A stretch of DNA of 64,000 nt, from the NCBI GenBank assembly GCA_030123545.1, contig CP126124.1, positions 868,001 through 932,000 on the forward strand. Reading direction: 5' to 3'. Numbering within the stretch: the stretch's first letter is position 1; every line of letters begins with the position of its first letter. The notes under the pieces are model-generated. The model was not told the origin of the DNA and did no database searches. It saw only the letters and a list, made by a program, of their open reading frames with translations. This DNA comes from Burkholderiaceae bacterium. GTDB taxonomy: Bacteria; Pseudomonadota; Gammaproteobacteria; Burkholderiales; Burkholderiaceae_C. Positions 17,541 through 25,617 of this stretch are shown piece by piece. Both the position numbers and the translations under genes were made by a program.

Positions 17541-19952
17541 ATGAACCGATTCCTAGTCCGCAAAGCCGCCGTTCTCGGCGCCGGCGTGATGGGCGCGCAG
17601 ATCGCCGCGCATCTGGCCAACCTCCGGATTCCGGTGCTGCTGTTCGACCTTGCGGCAAAGGATGTTCCGAAGAACGGCATCGTGCTGCGTGCACTCGACA
17701 ACCTGAAGAAACTCAAGCCGGCGCCGCTCGGCGTGCCCGAAGATGCAGGGGTTGTCACACCCGCGAACTACGACGACGACCTGGAACGGCTGCGCGGCTG
17801 CGACCTGGTGATCGAGGCGATCGCCGAGCGCATGGACTGGAAGCTCGACCTGTACCACCGGGTCGCGCCCTACATTGCCGATCACGCAGTGGTCGCGTCG
17901 AACACTTCGGGCCTGTCGGTCACGAAGCTGTCCGAGGCGCTGCCGGAGGCGATCCGCCCGCGCTTTTGCGGCATCCACTTCTTCAACCCGCCGCGCTACA
18001 TGACGCTGGTCGAACTGATCGCGACGCCGGCGACCGAAGCGCAGGTGCTGGATCAACTCGAATCTTTCGTCACCAACAGTCTCGGCAAGGGCGTGGTGCG
18101 CGCGAAGGACACGCCGAACTTCATCGCGAACCGGATCGGCATCGCCGGCCTGCTCGCGACGATGAAAGAAGCGAACAACTTTGGTCTGGGCTTCGACGTG
18201 GTCGACGACCTGACTGGAAAGAAGCTGGGACGCGCATCGAGCGGCACGTTCCGCACCGCCGACGTGGTCGGGCTCGACACGATGGCCCATGTGATCGAGA
18301 CCTTGCAGAACGGCCTGTCCGAGGCGACCGATCCGTTTTATTTGACCTTCGGCACGCCCGAGGTGCTGAAGACGCTGATCGAGATGGGCAACCTCGGCCA
18401 GAAAACCGGCGCCGGTTTCTACAAGAAGGCAGGGCGCGATATCCTGCAATTCGAACTGGCGAGCCGCAGTTATGTTCCGGCCGGCGCGAAGGCCGATGCG
18501 GTCTATGCGCGCATGCTCAAACGACCCGCGGCCGAACGGCTCGCGCTGCTGCGCAACGCGGAGGGGCCCGAGGGGCGCTTCCTGTGGGCGATCCTGCGCG
18601 ACGGCTTTCACTACGCGGCCGTGCACCTGGCCGATATCGCGCAGACCGCGCGCGACGTGGACCAGGCGATGCGCTGGGGCTTCGGCATGGCCCAGGGCCC
18701 GTTCGAGTTGTGGCAGCAGGCCGGCTGGCTCAAGGTCGCGAACTGGGTCCGGGAAGACATCGAGGCCGGCCGCGCGCTATGCAAGGCACCGCTGCCCGAC
18801 TGGGTGTTCAGTGCCGAAGTCACCGGCGCGAACGGCGGCGCCGGCGGGGTGCACACCCCGCAAGGCTCGTGGAACCCGAACACGAAACGCTTCGAGCCGC
18901 GCCGGCAACTGCCGGTGTACCAGCGCCAACTCTTTCCCGAGAGCCTGTTCGGCGAGGGCGCGCCGCGCTTCCAGACCGCCGGAACGACGGTGCACGAGGA
19001 CGACGCGATCCGGCTGTGGTCGCTCGATGGCGAAGTGCTGATCGCCAGCATCAAGACCAAGATGCATGCGATCAGTCCGGCGGTATGCGAAGGGCTGCAG
19101 CTTGCAGTCGACACGGCCGAGCGCGACTACCAGGGCCTCGTGATCTGGTCCGGCGACGCGCCGTTCTCGGTCGGCGCCGATCTGCAGGCGCTGCTGCCGG
19201 CGTTCATCGCGGTCGGCGTCGCCGCGGTGGAGGACGCCGAGGGCTTCATGCAGCAGACCATGCTGCGGCTGCGCTACGCAGCCGTGCCGGTGGTCGCTGC
19301 CGTGCACGGCATGGCGCTCGGCGGCGGCTGCGAACTTGCGCTGTACAGCGCGCGCCGTGTCGCGGCGATGGAGAGCTACATCGGCCTGGTCGAGGTCGGC
19401 GTCGGACTCGTGCCGGGCGCCGGCGGCCTGACGTACATCGCGCGCCGCGCCGCGAAGCACGCGAGCACCTCGACCGACAAGGATCTGCTGAAGTTCGTCA
19501 CCGACGGCTTCACCAGCGCGGCGATGGCCAAGGTCGGCACCAGCGCGCAGGAGAGCCGTAAGCTCGGCTACCTGCTGCCCGAGGACATCATCGTGCCGCA
19601 CAAGGACGAACTGCTATACGTTGCGATCGGGGAGGTGCAGGCGATGGCGCGGGCCGGCTGGCGCGCGCCGATGAAGCGGCTGTTCCCGGTCGCCGGCCGC
19701 TCCGCGAAGGCGACGATCCAGGGGCAACTCGTGAACATGCGTGACGGCGGCTTCATCAGCGCGCACGACTTTCACATCGCTTCGCTGATCGCCAACGTCG
19801 TGACCGGCGGCGACGTCGACGCGAACACGCCGGTCAGCGAGGAATACCTGATGACGCTCGAGCGCCGCGCGTTCTGCGAGCTGGTGCAGCACCCGAAGAC
19901 GCAGGCGCGGATTCTGGGCATGCTGGAGACTGGCAAACCTCTTCGCAACTGA
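17541..19952 (+). CDS. fadN: FadN-type 3-hydroxyacyl-CoA dehydrogenase/enoyl-CoA hydratase
   Basis: The 803-residue protein begins with the NAD-binding 3-hydroxyacyl-CoA dehydrogenase domain (VLGAGVMGAQIAAHL at residues 11-25, then SNTSGLSVTKL and HFFNPPRYM) and carries a crotonase domain in its C-terminal third (about residues 500-690: GDAPFSVGADLQAL, MALGGGCELALYSARR, LVPGAGG). This dehydrogenase-first order is that of Bacillus FadN, opposite to FadB. It hydrates enoyl-CoA and oxidises 3-hydroxyacyl-CoA. ATG 17541 gives the standard N-terminus; ATG 17511, overlapping the previous stop, is possible. Confidence 0.92.
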   Translation: MNRFLVRKAAVLGAGVMGAQIAAHLANLRIPVLLFDLAAKDVPKNGIVLRALDNLKKLKPAPLGVPEDAGVVTPANYDDDLERLRGCDLVIEAIAERMDWKLDLYHRVAPYIADHAVVASNTSGLSVTKLSEALPEAIRPRFCGIHFFNPPRYMTLVELIATPATEAQVLDQLESFVTNSLGKGVVRAKDTPNFIANRIGIAGLLATMKEANNFGLGFDVVDDLTGKKLGRASSGTFRTADVVGLDTMAHVIETLQNGLSEATDPFYLTFGTPEVLKTLIEMGNLGQKTGAGFYKKAGRDILQFELASRSYVPAGAKADAVYARMLKRPAAERLALLRNAEGPEGRFLWAILRDGFHYAAVHLADIAQTARDVDQAMRWGFGMAQGPFELWQQAGWLKVANWVREDIEAGRALCKAPLPDWVFSAEVTGANGGAGGVHTPQGSWNPNTKRFEPRRQLPVYQRQLFPESLFGEGAPRFQTAGTTVHEDDAIRLWSLDGEVLIASIKTKMHAISPAVCEGLQLAVDTAERDYQGLVIWSGDAPFSVGADLQALLPAFIAVGVAAVEDAEGFMQQTMLRLRYAAVPVVAAVHGMALGGGCELALYSARRVAAMESYIGLVEVGVGLVPGAGGLTYIARRAAKHASTSTDKDLLKFVTDGFTSAAMAKVGTSAQESRKLGYLLPEDIIVPHKDELLYVAIGEVQAMARAGWRAPMKRLFPVAGRSAKATIQGQLVNMRDGGFISAHDFHIASLIANVVTGGDVDANTPVSEEYLMTLERRAFCELVQHPKTQARILGMLETGKPLRN

Positions 19953-19962
19953 TTGATTGACC

Positions 19963-20394
19963 ATGAGCGGCAGCGAAGATGTCTCTGATCCCCTCTCCCG
20001 CATGCGGGAGAGGGCTAGGGTGAGGGCCAGGAATTTGCGCGGCAATGCGACCGAAGCCGAAGCGCTGCTCTGGTCTCGCCTGAGGGATCGCCGCTTGGCG
20101 GGCCACAAGTTTCGTCGTCAACGGCCGATCGGACCCTACTTTGCCGACTTCGCGTGCCTCGAAATCGGACTGGTCGTGGAACTCGACGGTGGGCAGCATG
20201 TGGAAGCCGCCGCATACGACGCGGCTCGGACCCTGGCCATGGAGCGCGAAGGCTTCCGCGTCCTTCGCTTCTGGAACAACGAAGTGCTAACCCGGATCGA
20301 TGCGGTGTGCGAGCAGATTCTGCGCGTCGCACAGACCCTCACCCCCGCCCTCTCCCGCGTGCGGGAGAGGGTGCAAGACATCGAGGACTCATAA
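19963..20394 (+). CDS. DUF559 (Vsr-like PD-(D/E)xK) nuclease-fold protein
   Basis: The 143-residue protein matches DUF559: EAEALLWSRLRDRRLAGHKF, FADFACLE, VVELDGGQH and RVLRFWNNEV. The conserved acidic residues and E-L-D-G-G-Q-H place it in the restriction-endonuclease-like superfamily with Vsr; no activity has been shown that I know of. Both ends of the gene are made of inverted copies of one palindromic repeat, so N-terminal PLSRMRER and C-terminal ALSRVRER are repeat-encoded. It sits between fadN and its thiolase partner, interrupting a normally adjacent pair, and probably arrived as a unit. Confidence 0.85.
   Translation: MSGSEDVSDPLSRMRERARVRARNLRGNATEAEALLWSRLRDRRLAGHKFRRQRPIGPYFADFACLEIGLVVELDGGQHVEAAAYDAARTLAMEREGFRVLRFWNNEVLTRIDAVCEQILRVAQTLTPALSRVRERVQDIEDS
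19991..20026 (+). repeat. Left palindromic repeat of the DUF559 unit
   Basis: A perfect 24-bp palindrome (19991-20014, left arm CCCTCTCCCGCA) is followed by the tail CTAGGGTGAGGG. It lies within the 5' end of the DUF559 coding sequence. Repeats of this TCTCCCGC/GCGGGAGA type occur widely in proteobacterial intergenic DNA. Confidence 0.85.
20336..20371 (-). repeat. Right palindromic repeat of the DUF559 unit
   Basis: This is the inverted partner of the left repeat: tail CCCTCACCCCCG, then the palindrome with arms CCCTCTCCCGCG/TGCGGGAGAGGG (one base off perfect). Only three of 36 positions differ from the left copy. It encodes the C-terminal residues of the DUF559 protein. Confidence 0.85.
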
Positions 20395-20396
20395 CC

Positions 20397-21602
20397 ATGA
20401 AACAGATCCAGGACGCCTATATCGTCGCCGCGACGCGCACGCCTATCGGGCGCTCGCACCGCGGCTTCTTTCGCAACATGCGGCCGGACGAACTGCTGGC
20501 CACGACCGTGCGCGCGGCGCTGGCGCAGGCGCCGGGGCTCGATCCGGCCGCGGTCGAGGACCTGGTCTGCGGCTGCGCGATTCCCGAAGGGCCGCAGGGG
20601 CTGAACGTCGCGCGCATAGCCGCGGTGCTGGCCGGCCTGCCGAAGAGCGTCGGCGGCCTGACGGTGAACCGGTTCTGCGCGTCCGGGCTGTCGGCGGTGC
20701 AGATCGCGGCGGACCGGATCCGCGTCGGCGAGGCCGAGGTGATGATCGCCGCCGGCACCGAGAGCATGAGCATGGTGCCGATGATGGGCAACACGCCGTC
20801 GCTGTCGCCGGCGTTCTTCGGCAACACCGACAACATCGACGACTACGGCATCGCCTACGGCATGGGCCTGACCGGCGAGCGCGTCGCGGCCGAGTACAAG
20901 GTGAGCCGCGAGGCGCAGGACGCGTTCGCTTACCAGTCGCATATGCGCGCGGTCGCCGCGATGAAGACGGGCGAATTCAGCGACGAGATCACGCCGATCG
21001 AGATCACCGACCGCGCGGTCGATCTGGCGACGGCCGAGGTCAAGCTGGCCAAGCGCACCGTGGCCCTCGACGAAGGCGCGCGCCCCGACACCACGCTCGA
21101 AGGGTTGGCCAAGCTCAAGCCCGTGTTCGCCGCGCGCGGCTCGGTCACCGCCGGCAACAGCTCGCAGACCTCGGACGGCGCCGGCGCGCTGATCGTCGCG
21201 AGCGAAGCGGCGGTCAAGCGCTTCAATCTCAAGCCATTGGCGCGCTTCGTCGCGTTCGCGAGCCGGGGCGTGCCGCCGCAGATCATGGGCATAGGCCCGA
21301 TCAAGGCGATCCCGGCCGCGCTCGAGGCCGCGGGCCTGACGCTGGCCGACATGGGCTGGATCGAGCTGAACGAGGCATTCGCCGCGCAGTCGCTCGCGGT
21401 GATCAACACCCTCGGCCTGGACCCGGCCAAGGTGAACCCGATCGGCGGCGCGATCGCGCTCGGCCATCCGCTGGGCGCGACCGGCGCGATCCGCTCCGCC
21501 ACCGTGGTGCACGCGCTCAAGCGCCGCAACCTCAAGTACGGCATGGTCACGATGTGCGTCGGCATGGGGCAGGGCGCGGCCGGCATCTTCGAGCGAGTCT
21601 GA
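20397..21602 (+). CDS. fadA: Acetyl-CoA C-acyltransferase (thiolase)
   Basis: The 401-residue thiolase catalyses the last beta-oxidation step. The nucleophilic cysteine is in NRFCASGLSA (Cys94), and the C-terminal catalytic residues are in GHPLGATGA and MCVGMGQGAAG. It is the expected partner of the FadN-type protein, though the DUF559 unit separates them. It starts 2 nt after the DUF559 stop. Confidence 0.93.
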   Translation: MKQIQDAYIVAATRTPIGRSHRGFFRNMRPDELLATTVRAALAQAPGLDPAAVEDLVCGCAIPEGPQGLNVARIAAVLAGLPKSVGGLTVNRFCASGLSAVQIAADRIRVGEAEVMIAAGTESMSMVPMMGNTPSLSPAFFGNTDNIDDYGIAYGMGLTGERVAAEYKVSREAQDAFAYQSHMRAVAAMKTGEFSDEITPIEITDRAVDLATAEVKLAKRTVALDEGARPDTTLEGLAKLKPVFAARGSVTAGNSSQTSDGAGALIVASEAAVKRFNLKPLARFVAFASRGVPPQIMGIGPIKAIPAALEAAGLTLADMGWIELNEAFAAQSLAVINTLGLDPAKVNPIGGAIALGHPLGATGAIRSATVVHALKRRNLKYGMVTMCVGMGQGAAGIFERV

Positions 21603-21609
21603 GCACCCT

Positions 21610-22422
21610 ATGAACCAAGCGACCCATCCGTTCGACGCCGCGATCGTGCTCGAGCCGCAGGGCGAGGGCCGTTGGCAGGGGCATACCAGCGCCGCTTACG
21701 CGAACATGGTCGGCCCGTTCGGTGGCCTGACCGCCGCGCAGGCGCTGAATGCCGTGTTGCAGCATCCCGATCTGCTCGGCGAGCCGGTTGCGCTGACCGT
21801 GAACTTCGCCGCCGCGCTGGCCGACGGGCCGTTCACCGCGACCGCCCGGCCGGCGCGCACGAACCGCTCGACCCAGCATTGGGTGGTCGAGTTCGCGCAG
21901 CAGGACGAGACGGTTTTGACCGCAACCGCGATCACCGCGAACCGCCGCCGCACCTGGGGCGCCGACGACGAAGCGATGCCCACCGCGCCTGCTCCCGAGA
22001 CGGTGGAGCGCGCCGACATCAGTGGCCGCGTCGTGTGGTTCGAGCGCTACGACATGCGTTTCGTGCATGGCTTCTTTCCGTCGGCCTGGGACGGAACCGA
22101 GCGCGACAGCCTGACGCGGCTGTGGGCGCGCGACGACCCGCCGCGACCGCTGGACTTCTGCTCGCTCACGGCGCTGTCCGACGTGTTCTTCCCGCGCGTC
22201 TGGCGCCGTCGTGCGACGATGGTGCCGATCGGCACCGTGGCCATGACGGTGTACTTCCATGCAGATACTGCGCAGCTGCAGGCCACCGGCAGCGGCCACC
22301 TGCTCGCGCAGGCGCGCGCGCAGGCGTTTCGCAACGGCTATTTCGACCAGACCGCGCAGCTGTGGAACCGGGCGGGCGAGCTGCTCGCGACCACGCACCA
22401 GCTCGTCTACTACAAGGAGTAA
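21610..22422 (+). CDS. Acyl-CoA thioesterase, double-hotdog (TesB-like) family
   Basis: The 270-residue protein fits the 4HBT_3/TesB-like double hotdog fold: N-terminal GHTSAAYANMVGPFGGLTAA and a second hotdog half ending GHLLAQARAQAFRNGYFDQT. It would release CoA from acyl-CoAs, as a side exit of the degradation pathway. It starts 7 nt after the thiolase stop and ends 3 nt before the next gene, so it is in the operon. Substrate length is unknown. Confidence 0.78.
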   Translation: MNQATHPFDAAIVLEPQGEGRWQGHTSAAYANMVGPFGGLTAAQALNAVLQHPDLLGEPVALTVNFAAALADGPFTATARPARTNRSTQHWVVEFAQQDETVLTATAITANRRRTWGADDEAMPTAPAPETVERADISGRVVWFERYDMRFVHGFFPSAWDGTERDSLTRLWARDDPPRPLDFCSLTALSDVFFPRVWRRRATMVPIGTVAMTVYFHADTAQLQATGSGHLLAQARAQAFRNGYFDQTAQLWNRAGELLATTHQLVYYKE

Positions 22423-22425
22423 GCG

Positions 22426-23154
22426 ATGCCCAGCGCACCCGTGGCCTTGATCATCGGCGCCGGCGACGCGACCGGCGGCGCGATCGCGCGGCGCTTCGCG
22501 CGCGGCGGTCATGCGGTCTGCGTCACGCGCCGCAGCCTCGATAAGCTGCAGCCGCTGATCGAGCAGATCCGCGCCGAGGGCGGCCGCGTGATGGGCTATG
22601 CGTCGGACGCGCGCAAGGAAGAGGACGTGGTCGCGCTGGTCGAGGAAATCGAATCGACCGTCGGCGAGATCGACGTGCTGGTGTTCAACATCGGCGCGAA
22701 CGTGCCGTGCAGCATCCTCGACGAAACGGCGCGCAAGTATTTCAAGGTTTGGGAGATGGCCTGCTTTGCCGGGTTCCTGAACGCGCGCGAGGTCGCCAGG
22801 CGCATGGTGCCGCGCGGCCGCGGCACGATGATCTTCACCGGCGCGACCGCGTCGCTGCGCGGCAGCGCGAACTTCGCCGCGTTCGCCGGCGCCAAGCATG
22901 CGCTGCGCGCGCTCGCGCAAAGCCTGGCGCGCGAACTCGGTCGCCGCGGCATCCATGTCGCGCACGTGGTGGTCGACGGCGCGATCGACACCGCGTTCAT
23001 CCGCGAACAGTTCCCGGAGCGCTATGCGCTGAAGAGCCAAGACGGCATCCTGAACCCGGAGCACATCGCCGAGAACTACTGGATGCTGCACCAGCAGCCG
23101 CGCGACGCCTGGACCCACGAGCTCGACCTGCGGCCCTGGCTCGAGCATTTCTGA
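22426..23154 (+). CDS. Atypical SDR protein lacking the catalytic tyrosine
   Basis: The 242-residue protein has the SDR fold: LIIGAGDATGGAIARRFA near the N-terminus and LVFNIGAN where NNAG is usual. The active-site motif Y-x-x-x-K reads FAGAK (Phe153, Lys157), and the serine normally about 13 residues earlier is replaced (FTGATASL). The middle glycine of the nucleotide-binding motif is also changed. It may be a non-classical reductase, or bind a cofactor or acyl-CoA without SDR chemistry. GGAG at 22417-22420 precedes the start by 5 nt. Confidence 0.75.
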   Translation: MPSAPVALIIGAGDATGGAIARRFARGGHAVCVTRRSLDKLQPLIEQIRAEGGRVMGYASDARKEEDVVALVEEIESTVGEIDVLVFNIGANVPCSILDETARKYFKVWEMACFAGFLNAREVARRMVPRGRGTMIFTGATASLRGSANFAAFAGAKHALRALAQSLARELGRRGIHVAHVVVDGAIDTAFIREQFPERYALKSQDGILNPEHIAENYWMLHQQPRDAWTHELDLRPWLEHF

Positions 23155-23179
23155 CCAACCCCGACTCCGGAGCCATCGG

Positions 23180-23770
23180 ATGAAAACCCTGGAATTTCTG
23201 TTCGACGTCGGCAGCGCCGCGTCGTACCTTGCCTACACCCAAATCCCTAAGCTCGCGCGCGAGACCGGCGCCATGCTCGAGTACCGGCCGATGCTGCTCG
23301 GCGCGGTGTTCAAGGCAACCGGCAACCGCTCGCCGGTCGAAGTCCCGGCCAAGGGCCGCTACACCATCGTCGATTTCGCGCGGTTTGCGAAGCGTTATCG
23401 GATTGCGATCGCGCACAACCCATTCTTTCCGATCAACACGCTGACGCTGCAGCGCGGGGCGACCGCGTTGCAGCTGCACGAGCCGACGCGCCTCGTGCCG
23501 TATCTCGATGCGGTTTTCCGCGCGATCTGGGTCGACGGCAAAAACATGAACGACGCGGCGACCGTTGCCGCGGTACTTGGCCAAGCGGGCTTCGATCCGG
23601 CCGCACTGCTCGAGCAGACGCAAGAGCCGCAGGTCAAGGATCGGCTGAAGGCCGTCACGCAGGACGCGATAGCGCGTGGCGTGTTCGGCGCGCCGACCTT
23701 CTTCGTCGGCGAGCAGATGTTCTGGGGCCAGGACCGGCTCGATTTCGTCAAGGAGGCATTGCAATCATGA
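23180..23770 (+). CDS. 2-Hydroxychromene-2-carboxylate isomerase family protein (DsbA-like/GST kappa)
   Basis: The 196-residue protein begins LEFLFDVGSAASYLAY, the start of the kappa-GST/DsbA-like isomerase family, with a serine rather than C-x-x-C at the active-site position, and has FGAPTFFVGEQMFWGQDRLDFV at the end. In naphthalene pathways the enzyme needs glutathione and isomerises hydroxychromene carboxylate; within an acyl-CoA operon the substrate may differ. It overlaps the following crotonase by 4 bp. Confidence 0.85.
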   Translation: MKTLEFLFDVGSAASYLAYTQIPKLARETGAMLEYRPMLLGAVFKATGNRSPVEVPAKGRYTIVDFARFAKRYRIAIAHNPFFPINTLTLQRGATALQLHEPTRLVPYLDAVFRAIWVDGKNMNDAATVAAVLGQAGFDPAALLEQTQEPQVKDRLKAVTQDAIARGVFGAPTFFVGEQMFWGQDRLDFVKEALQS

Positions 23771-24531
23771 GCGACATCCTCAGCCACACCGAAGGCGGTG
23801 TGCTCACCCTCACCTTCAACCGACTCGACAAGAAGAACTCGATCACGCAGGCGATGTACGGCCTGCTCGCCGACGCGCTGTCGCTGGCCGAGGGCCAAGC
23901 CGCGGTGCGTGTCGTGCTGCTGCAGGGCCATGAGACGGTGTTCTGCGCCGGCAACGACATAGGTGACTTCCAGAACCAGCCGCCGCAGGGGGCGGACTCG
24001 CCGGTGCACCGTTTCCTGCGCGCGATCGCGCTGTTCCCGAAGCCGCTGCTGGCCGCGGTCTGCGGGCCGGCGGTCGGCGTCGGGACCACGATGCTGCTGC
24101 ACTGCGACCTGGTCTACGCCGGCGACAACGCTGCGTTCTCGCTGCCGTTCGTCAACCTCGGCCTGTGCCCGGAGGCCGCGTCGAGCCTGCTGCTGCCGCA
24201 GATGCTCGGCTACCACCGCGCGGCCGAAGCGCTGCTGATGGGCGAGCCGTTCATGGCCGAGGCCGCGCTGGAGGTCGGGCTGGCGAACCGCGTGCTGCCG
24301 CCGACCGAGGTCAACGCTTACGCACAGGGTCGCGCGCGCAAGCTTGCGGAAAAGCCGATCAGCTCGCTGGTCGAGACCAAGCGGCTGATGAAGAAGGGCC
24401 AGCTGCAGGCGCTGCTGCACCAGATGACCGAGGAGGGCGCGGTGTTCGGCCGCATGCTGCGCGAACCCGCGGCGCGCGAGGCGTTCGCCGCGTTCATGGA
24501 AAAGCGCAAGCCGGACTTCAGCAAATGCTGA
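23767..24531 (+). CDS. Crotonase-fold protein, probable delta3,delta2-enoyl-CoA isomerase
   Basis: The 254-residue crotonase has FCAGNDIGDF and CGPAVGVGTTMLLHCD. At the position of the first hydratase glutamate it has threonine, while a glutamate is present in LGLCPEAASS, the pattern of eukaryotic ECI2-type isomerases. It may therefore shift double bonds of unsaturated acyl-CoAs rather than hydrate them. The start at 23767 overlaps the previous stop (ATGA). This is family-level inference from active-site residues. Confidence 0.75.
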   Translation: MSDILSHTEGGVLTLTFNRLDKKNSITQAMYGLLADALSLAEGQAAVRVVLLQGHETVFCAGNDIGDFQNQPPQGADSPVHRFLRAIALFPKPLLAAVCGPAVGVGTTMLLHCDLVYAGDNAAFSLPFVNLGLCPEAASSLLLPQMLGYHRAAEALLMGEPFMAEAALEVGLANRVLPPTEVNAYAQGRARKLAEKPISSLVETKRLMKKGQLQALLHQMTEEGAVFGRMLREPAAREAFAAFMEKRKPDFSKC

Positions 24532-24598
24532 AGTCCGCCGCGGCGCGAGCGGCGGGAGCCGCGCAGCGGCAGCGCCAAGCTTTCGATACAAGCGCCGC

Positions 24599-24679
24599 CC
24601 CGATTTTTCCAAGGTTTGATACAAAATCGGGTTGAAGTCTGGATTGGCACTTGGTTTGTAGCTATCAAAAACATAGTTA
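24599..24679. repeat. Inverted repeat and AT-rich family repeat, copy 2
   Basis: A 9-bp perfect stem (CCCGATTTT at 24599-24607, AAAATCGGG at 24623-24631) is followed by TAGCTATCAAAAACATAGTTA at 24659-24679, a copy of the AT-rich family element. The region 24532-24692 holds no gene. The stem may end transcription of the upstream operon; the element ends just before the next gene's GGAG. Confidence 0.55.
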
Positions 24680-24692
24680 ATTGGAGATCCCC

Positions 24693-25526
24693 ATGACACT
24701 GCCCCTGCGCGGCAAGACCCTGTTCATCACCGGCGCGTCGCGCGGTATCGGCCTTGCGATCGCGAAGCGCGCCGCTCTTGACGGCGCGAACATCGTGATC
24801 GCCGCGAAGACGGCAGAACCGAACCCGAAGCTGCCCGGCACGATCTATTCGGCGGCAAAGGAAATCGAGGCGGCCGGCGGCGCCGCGCTGCCGCTGGTCG
24901 TCGACATCCGCGACGAGTCCGCGGTGCTGGCCGCGGTCGCCGAGGCGGTGCGCACCTTCGGCGGCATCGACGCGCTGGTCAACAACGCGAGCGCGATCAG
25001 CCTGACCGACACCGAGCACACGCCGATGAAGCGCTACGACCTGATGAACGGAATCAACGCGCGCGGCACTTACCTGTGCACCCAGGCCTGCCTGCCCGAG
25101 CTGAAGAAATCCGCCGCCGCCGGCCGCGAGCCGCAGGTGCTGAACATGTCGCCGCCGCTCGCGATGAAGACGCACTGGTTCGAACACCACACCGCGTACA
25201 CGATGGCCAAGTACGGCATGAGCATGTGCACGCTCGGCCATGCGGGCGAGTTCCGCAAATACGGCATTGGCGTGAACAGCCTGTGGCCGCGCACCGCGAT
25301 CGCGACCGCCGCGCTGCAGATGATCCCCGGCGTCGACCTCGGCCGCTGCCGCAAGCCCGAGATCCTGGCCGACGCGGCCTATCTTGTCCTTACCCAGCCG
25401 GCCAGCCACACCGGCCACTTCCACATCGACGACGAACTGCTGGCCGCGCACGGCGTGACCGACCTCGAGAAGTATTCGGTCACGCCCGGCACCAGGAGTT
25501 TCATTCCGGATTTTTTCGTCGACTGA
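24693..25526 (+). CDS. Short-chain dehydrogenase/reductase, HSDL2-like
   Basis: The 277-residue classical SDR has ITGASRGIGLAIAKRAALDG, VNNASAIS and an intact catalytic Y-x-x-x-K in TAYTMAKYGM. The long linker NPKLPGTIYSAAKEIEAAGG and the C-terminal LDLEKYS-type tail resemble hydroxysteroid dehydrogenase-like protein 2. ATG 24693 with GGAG 7 nt upstream was chosen over TTG 24681. It is separated from the upstream operon by the repeats and may be transcribed separately. Substrate unknown. Confidence 0.83.
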   Translation: MTLPLRGKTLFITGASRGIGLAIAKRAALDGANIVIAAKTAEPNPKLPGTIYSAAKEIEAAGGAALPLVVDIRDESAVLAAVAEAVRTFGGIDALVNNASAISLTDTEHTPMKRYDLMNGINARGTYLCTQACLPELKKSAAAGREPQVLNMSPPLAMKTHWFEHHTAYTMAKYGMSMCTLGHAGEFRKYGIGVNSLWPRTAIATAALQMIPGVDLGRCRKPEILADAAYLVLTQPASHTGHFHIDDELLAAHGVTDLEKYSVTPGTRSFIPDFFVD

Positions 25527-25617
25527 CACAGCCGCATGGGCGATGCGCACGCCGCGGAGATAATTCGAGCCTCTTTGAAATTACACGAGCCAGGCGCCTG
25601 CCGGGCTGTTTCGTCCC

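Larger units (their letters stand above)
19991..20371. mobile_element. Putative DUF559 unit bounded by inverted palindromic repeats
   Basis: The 381-bp segment is bounded by two 36-bp sequences (19991-20026 and 20336-20371) that are inverted relative to each other and match at 33 of 36 positions, with most of the DUF559 gene between them. It lies in the middle of a beta-oxidation operon. No direct target duplication is obvious. Just outside each end an AGACATC/GATGTCT heptamer pair continues the inversion, offset by 2 nt. Mobility is inferred from structure only. Confidence 0.45.
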
